A DNA stretch of 39,613 nucleotides from Thermoplasmata archaeon (lineage in GTDB: Archaea > Thermoplasmatota > Thermoplasmata > Thermoplasmatales > Thermoplasmataceae). Under the pieces are notes generated by a model. That model was not told the DNA's origin and ran no database searches. It saw nothing but the letters and a program-made list of their open reading frames with translations. The stretch spans positions 1-39,613 of the forward strand of contig JAKAAT010000012.1 in the NCBI GenBank assembly GCA_021802205.1, written 5' to 3'. Made by a program: the position numbers and the translations under genes. This document shows, piece after piece, positions 35,365-39,613 of the stretch. Each line of letters begins with the position of its first letter. The stretch's first letter is position 1.

Positions 35365-36531
35365 ATGAAAAGCATCAATAAAATTTTTGAGGTACAGAAC
35401 TATCTTACAAGTACATTTGTGGGCAGGGAAGACGTAATTAATGGCGTGCTTGCAGGATTGATATCCGGAGAACCAACACTGCTCATTGGCCCGCCTGGAA
35501 CCGCGAAAACATCCATAATAGATACCATGAGCAAGCTCATGAATGCCCGTTATTTTTATTATCTTCTGACAAAATTCACTGAACCGGAAGAATTGCTTGG
35601 TCCCATAGATATCAATGCCCTCAAAAACGGAGAATACAAGAACATCATAACAGGTAAGCTGCCTGATGCAAATATAGTATTTCTGGATGAAATTTTTAAG
35701 GCAAGTTCCGCAATAAGGAATACCCTTCTTGACATAATGCTGAACCGCAGGCTTCCCAATGGTGGGACAATGATGGATCTTGACCTTTTAGGTATTTACT
35801 CTGCAAGCAATGAGATTTCCGATGATGAAGAGGACATGGCATTATATGACAGGTACCCCATAAAGGTATTTCATGGATATGTTGAGAGAACCATTTTAAG
35901 AGACCTTCTCGACAGGGGCATTAACATGGAGGCCAGGAAGGATGAAGAAAAACCATTTATAACCATAGAAGGGGTCAGGGACCTTCAGGCGGAGGCTGTA
36001 GAAAGGCTGAACCAGCTAAGGAACATAAATAATGAAGTTATAGACAGGTATATGGAGGCACTGTTCCAGATGGAGGAAAATGATGTGATACTCAGCGATA
36101 GAAGGAAAATAAAACTTTTGAAGATTGCATCTGCCTTTAGCATCCTTATGAACTCAAAAACTATTACAGGAAATGACATAGCCATGGCACTGCGGTACAG
36201 TGCAGACAGTGAGGATTACAAACCGAAAATAGAGGCAGCCATAATTGACTCAAAACTGGAAAATAAATCTGAGATTGTACAGAAAGCAGAGACCACCATG
36301 GAAGAAACAAAATCCCTGATACAGGCTACAGAAGATGCTATAAATAGAAACTCTCCATACAACGTTGTGCTGGACCAGCTAAGCCTGCTGGAAATTTATA
36401 TAAAGAAGCTGGAAAGGATGAAATTCGATCTTGGTAGTGATAAATCCCCTTACCATAAGGATATTGTGAACAGGATCAATTCATCTCTTAACTTTGCAGG
36501 AGAAAGGTATGAAAAACTCAAGGGAAGGTAA
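35365..36531 (+). CDS. MoxR/RavA-like AAA+ ATPase
   Basis: A 388-aa AAA+ ATPase of the MoxR branch closest to RavA. Walker A is LIGPPGTAKTS (about 40-50), Walker B ANIVFLDEIFKASSAIRNTLLDIMLNR (about 102-128), with FTEPEELLGPIDINAL between them, the RavA/MoxR pre-sensor element. A lid domain follows, and the C-terminal 90 residues form a predicted coiled region (ETTMEETKSLIQATEDAI, DQLSLLEIYIKKLERMK). The VWA gene five bases downstream makes a RavA-ViaA-like pair. Its client is unknown; membrane respiratory complexes are the bacterial precedent. Confidence 0.9.
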   Translation: MKSINKIFEVQNYLTSTFVGREDVINGVLAGLISGEPTLLIGPPGTAKTSIIDTMSKLMNARYFYYLLTKFTEPEELLGPIDINALKNGEYKNIITGKLPDANIVFLDEIFKASSAIRNTLLDIMLNRRLPNGGTMMDLDLLGIYSASNEISDDEEDMALYDRYPIKVFHGYVERTILRDLLDRGINMEARKDEEKPFITIEGVRDLQAEAVERLNQLRNINNEVIDRYMEALFQMEENDVILSDRRKIKLLKIASAFSILMNSKTITGNDIAMALRYSADSEDYKPKIEAAIIDSKLENKSEIVQKAETTMEETKSLIQATEDAINRNSPYNVVLDQLSLLEIYIKKLERMKFDLGSDKSPYHKDIVNRINSSLNFAGERYEKLKGR

Positions 36532-36536
36532 TTGCA

Positions 36537-37796
36537 ATGGAAAATGCTCCTAAAAGCAATATAAGTGGTATTCCAGAAAATAGCACGGTTTACAGGATTA
36601 CAATGGAAAGGCTTGTAAGGCGTGTTAATATAGACCTTGACAGGAATACAGCAGAGGAAATAAAGACTGCAGCATCAGACCTCTACTTTTTATTCTATTC
36701 CGGTATTGTAAATGTAAACCAAACCATAAATAAAAATGAATTCATGGAAAGTGTCAGGCTAAAAATGGAATACATGACAAAAACAAAGGATTTTAGCCAG
36801 GCGAAGACCTATTCAATGCTAAATGACAGGCTATCAATGCTCTACAGCATAAATTTCATGAAGGAGCTAAACAGCAAAGCAAAAAATATGAACAGAAATG
36901 GAAATTCAAATCCTTCTATTAACTCAAAAACAGTTGAAAAATCCATGGAGGATGCGTCAAGAAAAATGGAAACTGCACACGAAATTGAAAAAATAATAAA
37001 GGATCGGAGTCCGGGTGGAAATACAGGGCAGAAGGAGGGATTATCGGTGGAAAGCCTGATAGACCTAACGGACAGGGCAATGAATGTTGAAAATGCAGAT
37101 AAGATACTCACTATGGCAAACAAACTTATTGATATAATGCCCAGGTATACTAAAAAAATGCGTGCATATTCAAATTCAGGCGAACTTGCAGGTTATTACA
37201 AAACTAGGCACATATCCAATGTTCTCTCAAGGGAACTGGCAATGCCTGATGAAATATTTTATTCTAAAATGATCAATGGATTTACCGGAAAGGAAAAACG
37301 TCTTTTGAGCCCAGGCGCATATTATGTATTGCTGGATAAAAGCGGGAGCATGTACGAGGGTGACAAAACACTGTGGTCTAGGTCTGTTGCTCTTGCACTT
37401 TTCAGAATAGCGAGAAGCAGGGGTAGAAAATATTTCTTCAGATTTTTTGATAACAAGCCGCATGAACTCCTTTACAGTCCACTGGATATAGTGGATAATA
37501 TACTAACTGTAGAGGCAAATAAGGGCACATGTATTGAATGTGCACTGAGAGCAGCCATAATGGACCTTGAAAACGGACATATTGCGGATGAAACTAATAC
37601 AATTATAATTATTACCGATGGAGAGGACAGAGTAAATAGCAGTGATCTTCTCAGGAAGGATTCCAGGACAAAACTTATAACAGTCATGATTAATGGTTAT
37701 AATGATGGATTGAAAAAAATAAGCACATCGTATATGGATGCAAAATTGAATGAATCAGGGGCCCTTGAGCTCCTGGAGCTTGCAAGATCAGTCTAA
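36537..37796 (+). CDS. VWA-domain protein (ViaA-like partner of MoxR/RavA ATPase)
   Basis: A 419-aa soluble protein. The first ~250 residues are helical, with a charged linker at about 117-170. The C-terminal VWA domain has an intact MIDAS: DKSGS at about 267-271, Thr in KGTCIECAL at about 331, and ITDGEDRV at about 360. This layout (helical N-terminus, C-terminal VWA) is that of ViaA/CoxE-type partners of MoxR ATPases. GGTAAT four nt before the ATG gives a usable Shine-Dalgarno overlapping the ATPase stop. The last 9 bp overlap the convergent DUF1641 gene. Confidence 0.9.
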   Translation: MENAPKSNISGIPENSTVYRITMERLVRRVNIDLDRNTAEEIKTAASDLYFLFYSGIVNVNQTINKNEFMESVRLKMEYMTKTKDFSQAKTYSMLNDRLSMLYSINFMKELNSKAKNMNRNGNSNPSINSKTVEKSMEDASRKMETAHEIEKIIKDRSPGGNTGQKEGLSVESLIDLTDRAMNVENADKILTMANKLIDIMPRYTKKMRAYSNSGELAGYYKTRHISNVLSRELAMPDEIFYSKMINGFTGKEKRLLSPGAYYVLLDKSGSMYEGDKTLWSRSVALALFRIARSRGRKYFFRFFDNKPHELLYSPLDIVDNILTVEANKGTCIECALRAAIMDLENGHIADETNTIIIITDGEDRVNSSDLLRKDSRTKLITVMINGYNDGLKKISTSYMDAKLNESGALELLELARSV

Positions 37797-38252
37797 CTTT
37801 TTGAGCACATTTCCGAAAGCTTTCAATCCTGAAATCATTGCGTTCAGGCCTGCTGCAACCTCTGGGTCCTTTAGCATTCCCATGATTTTTAGCACTGAAA
37901 GTGGGTGGGACCCTGATGCTCCTTCCTGAACTGCCTCCGCTATGCCCTGTGAATTGAAGGAAATAGCCTTTATCATATCTGACATTTCCCTGTTGGAGAG
38001 TAAATATAACATCGAAATCAGTGTATTACCTGATTTCGATATGGTTTCAAGCATATCCTTGGATGTAAATGCTCTGGCAAAAAATACAAGGTTGTCAGGA
38101 ATTACGTCACTGTTAATATAATCCAGTGCCTCCACGAGACCCGCTGTCTTCAATCTCTCTATAACCCTGAGAAATGCAAGCACAACATCCATATTGTTCT
38201 CAAGTGCAGATTCTAACTCGTTATCTTTCAATAAATCATCATTCCCATTCAT
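37788..38252 (-). CDS. DUF1641 protein, partner of SQR-like oxidoreductase
   Basis: A 154-aa helical protein matching DUF1641, which is commonly encoded beside sulfide:quinone oxidoreductase-type flavoproteins. Features are the N-terminal NMDVVLAFLRVIERLKTAGLVEALDYI, and the Gly-rich C-terminus SVLKIMGMLKDPEVAAGLNAMISGLKAFGNVL. The track start (38261) is a GTG; the ATG at 38252 has AGGTGG five nt upstream and is preferred. The Shine-Dalgarno overlaps the SQR-like stop, so the two proteins are coupled. Molecular role is unknown; membrane association of the flavoprotein is a reasonable guess. Confidence 0.85.
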   Translation of the reverse strand: MNGNDDLLKDNELESALENNMDVVLAFLRVIERLKTAGLVEALDYINSDVIPDNLVFFARAFTSKDMLETISKSGNTLISMLYLLSNREMSDMIKAISFNSQGIAEAVQEGASGSHPLSVLKIMGMLKDPEVAAGLNAMISGLKAFGNVLKKLD

Positions 38253-38255
38253 AAC

Positions 38256-38263
38256 AACCACCT
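38256..38263 (-). promoter_or_regulatory. Shine-Dalgarno of the DUF1641 gene
   Basis: AGGTGGTT on the minus strand spans the end of the SQR-like gene. Its AGGTGG core sits five nt before the ATG at 38252 and decides that start over the GTG at 38261. Confidence 0.6.
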
Positions 38264-39395
38264 AAAGTATACCTCTTATTATTGAGGAGAAATATGTATC
38301 TCCTGAAATATATTTAAGAAAATAATCCGTTTTTGATGCAAAATTTACAAAGGGTTTGGAATTATAATCAAAGGAAAGGGTGAACCCGGTTTGATCTGGG
38401 TACACACTTGAACACCCCATGAATCCATCAAATTTATCTTCGTTGTAAGTTCCATCTGTCACTGAGGCAATTCTTCCTGCAACGTAGGCAGCCTCAGAAT
38501 GTCCCAGCGCCCCAACCTTCATTGGAAAATTGGCAGCGTCACCAACAACGTAAATATTGTCATAATCCCTGTACTGCAGTGTAAATTTATCCACATTAAT
38601 GTATCCATTTTCAGTGCCCATACCGGAGTCTATTATAACTTTCTGCCCCGTATGTGGGGGTATCAGGATCAGTGTGTCATAATCAATAGAGTCACCAGTT
38701 TCCGATACTATTGTATGCTTTTCACCATCAACATTCTGTGTTTTGAATTTCGGTACAAAATTTATTCCGAGATCTGAAAATCCCTTTCTTTCAAGGTCTG
38801 AGACATTTTTAAAAGGAAGAACATCATCCATGGGAACTATGAGGGTAATTTCACTTTTGTCTCTTATACCCTTCCTCCTCAAGAGAGCATCAAGCCCGAA
38901 AACAAATTCTTCAGGTGCAACGGGGCACTGGAAGGGAAGGCTTGCAGGACCAACCACAATTTTTCCGCCTTTTATAGTTTTGAGTTTTTCCCTCAATCTT
39001 ATAGCATTTTCCATATCGTAGAAATGGTAAATATCACTATTATATCCAGATACATTTTCGGGTACAAGTCTATCGCCTGTTGCAATAACAAGATAATCAT
39101 ATTCCACGATTGCACCATTCTCCAGAACAACCTGTCTGTTCTCAGGATTAATCTTTTTAGCCATGGATTTAATTCTTTTAATTCCGTAATTTACAAGTGA
39201 ATCTGTAGGCTTTACCGTATCCCTGTAATCAATACCGAAAAATGGTATGAGAACACCCTCGGGTTTGAAATATGTTTTTTCAGAATTCCCCACCAGTGTT
39301 ATTTCAACGTCATTTCCTGTGTGCATTCTCAACTTATTGGCAGTTATTATTCCTGCATTGGCATCGCCCAGTATAAGAACGTTAATTTTATTCAT
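38262..39395 (-). CDS. Sulfide:quinone oxidoreductase-like FAD flavoprotein
   Basis: A 377-aa two-dinucleotide-domain flavoprotein of the SQR/flavocytochrome c family. The N-terminal FAD fold is VLILGDANAGIITANKLR; the second FAD contact is IYVVGDAANFPMKVGALGHSEAAYVAGRIA. Only two cysteines occur, Cys157 (PFQCPVAPEE) and Cys328 (GCSSVYPD), matching the redox pair near the flavin; the third cysteine of type I SQR is absent. The C-terminal amphipathic segment TDYFLKYISGDTYFSSII could sit on the membrane. It probably passes electrons from sulfide (or another reductant) to quinone. TATA-like AATTTAAATAA lies at about 39413-39424. DUF1641 follows in the operon. Confidence 0.87.
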   Translation of the reverse strand: MNKINVLILGDANAGIITANKLRMHTGNDVEITLVGNSEKTYFKPEGVLIPFFGIDYRDTVKPTDSLVNYGIKRIKSMAKKINPENRQVVLENGAIVEYDYLVIATGDRLVPENVSGYNSDIYHFYDMENAIRLREKLKTIKGGKIVVGPASLPFQCPVAPEEFVFGLDALLRRKGIRDKSEITLIVPMDDVLPFKNVSDLERKGFSDLGINFVPKFKTQNVDGEKHTIVSETGDSIDYDTLILIPPHTGQKVIIDSGMGTENGYINVDKFTLQYRDYDNIYVVGDAANFPMKVGALGHSEAAYVAGRIASVTDGTYNEDKFDGFMGCSSVYPDQTGFTLSFDYNSKPFVNFASKTDYFLKYISGDTYFSSIIRGIL

Positions 39396-39508
39396 ACATC
39401 ATAAGTCTCCATGATTATTTAAATTATTTCCTAATGAAAAGATTTATATTATCGTGTTATGAATATAACTCCCATGAAATGCTATCGTTTCGAATTTAAA
39501 ATTTGTAG

Positions 39509-39518
39509 TATTATATAG
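39509..39518 (+). promoter_or_regulatory. TATA box of the tetrapyrrole methylase gene
   Basis: TATTATATAG is centred about 25 bp before the ATG at 39539, consistent with leaderless transcription, divergent from the SQR-like gene. Confidence 0.5.
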
Positions 39519-39538
39519 AAGATTAAAATAACCTTTTT

Positions 39539-39613
39539 ATGGGAAAGGTGTACATAGTTGGCTGTGGACCAGGAAATATAGATATGCTCACTGTAGCTGG
39601 TGCAAAGATAATA
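39539..39613 (+). CDS. Tetrapyrrole methylase, N-terminal 25 codons only (CbiF/CobM- or SUMT-like)
   Basis: The frame opens at the ATG at 39539 and runs off the window. The 25 visible residues (VYIVGCGPGNIDMLTVAGAKII) contain the GxGPG SAM-binding loop that opens all tetrapyrrole methylases. The wording VYIVGCGPGNIDMLT resembles precorrin-4 C11-methyltransferase or uroporphyrinogen-III methyltransferase, but too little is present to choose. Diphthine synthase shares the fold, but that gene is already present at 31985. Confidence 0.75.
   Translation, partial: MGKVYIVGCGPGNIDMLTVAGAKII

Noticed and set aside
1-39613. CRISPR array or replication origin
   Set aside because: I see no regularly spaced direct repeats, no cas genes, no orc1/cdc6 gene and no clustered origin-recognition boxes. 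The primase subunit alone does not mark an origin.

Overview
The window is AT-rich archaeal chromosome that most resembles the Thermoplasmatales, probably Ferroplasma or a close relative. The evidence is an O6-alkylguanine-DNA alkyltransferase/endonuclease V fusion (the architecture described from Ferroplasma acidarmanus), archaeal informational genes (S8e, SRP19, PriL, the RNase P Rpr2 subunit, Cgi121, diphthine synthase, LonB), a PfkB kinase that closely resembles Thermoplasma Ta0880, and TATA boxes about 25-30 bp upstream of start codons, as expected for mostly leaderless transcripts. Organism identity is inference from gene content only.

Layout. 1-0.9 kb: left-truncated IS607-type element (tnpA complete, tnpB running off the edge) next to the decayed tail of a secreted-protein gene. 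1.2-5.0 kb: MazG-like NTP pyrophosphatase converging on a two-gene heterodimeric ABC exporter. 5.2-10.5 kb: housekeeping genes (S8e-SRP19, primase large subunit with an M24 Xaa-Pro peptidase, dihydroorotase, a HAD phosphatase divergent from RNase P component 4, a small unknown). 10.5-14.3 kb: MMPL/RND exporter divergent from the AGT-EndoV fusion, whose last codons lie inside a tRNA-Leu(CAG) gene. 14.4-20.5 kb: alpha-glucan/glycogen locus (GH133 debranching enzyme, GT4 synthase-like transferase and GH57 enzyme in one operon, divergent GH15 glucoamylase). 20.8-21.2 kb: rhodanese gene and an unexplained, strongly paired RNA-like element with an H/ACA-like layout.

21.2-27.0 kb: six tightly overlapping minus-strand genes form a MoxR-DUF58 operon with a secreted glycoprotein-like leader gene, a DUF4129-like protein, a single-pass membrane protein and a polytopic membrane protein. 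This is the best candidate here for an undescribed system. 27.3-34.1 kb: Ta0880-like nucleoside kinase, a LonB-Cgi121 operon, and enolase-diphthine synthase-seryl-tRNA synthetase. 34.1-39.4 kb: MscS channel with a duplicated C-terminal domain, a second MoxR/RavA-like AAA+ ATPase with a VWA protein (ViaA-like pair), then a sulfide:quinone oxidoreductase-like flavoprotein with its DUF1641 partner. The first codons of a tetrapyrrole methylase end the window.

Starts in the ORF track were revised where the sequence argues for it: first genes of transcripts start about 25-30 bp after a TATA box, while several operon-internal genes use TTG or a downstream ATG preceded by a GGTGAT-like Shine-Dalgarno. 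Operon membership and function of the unknowns are inference from spacing and overlap.
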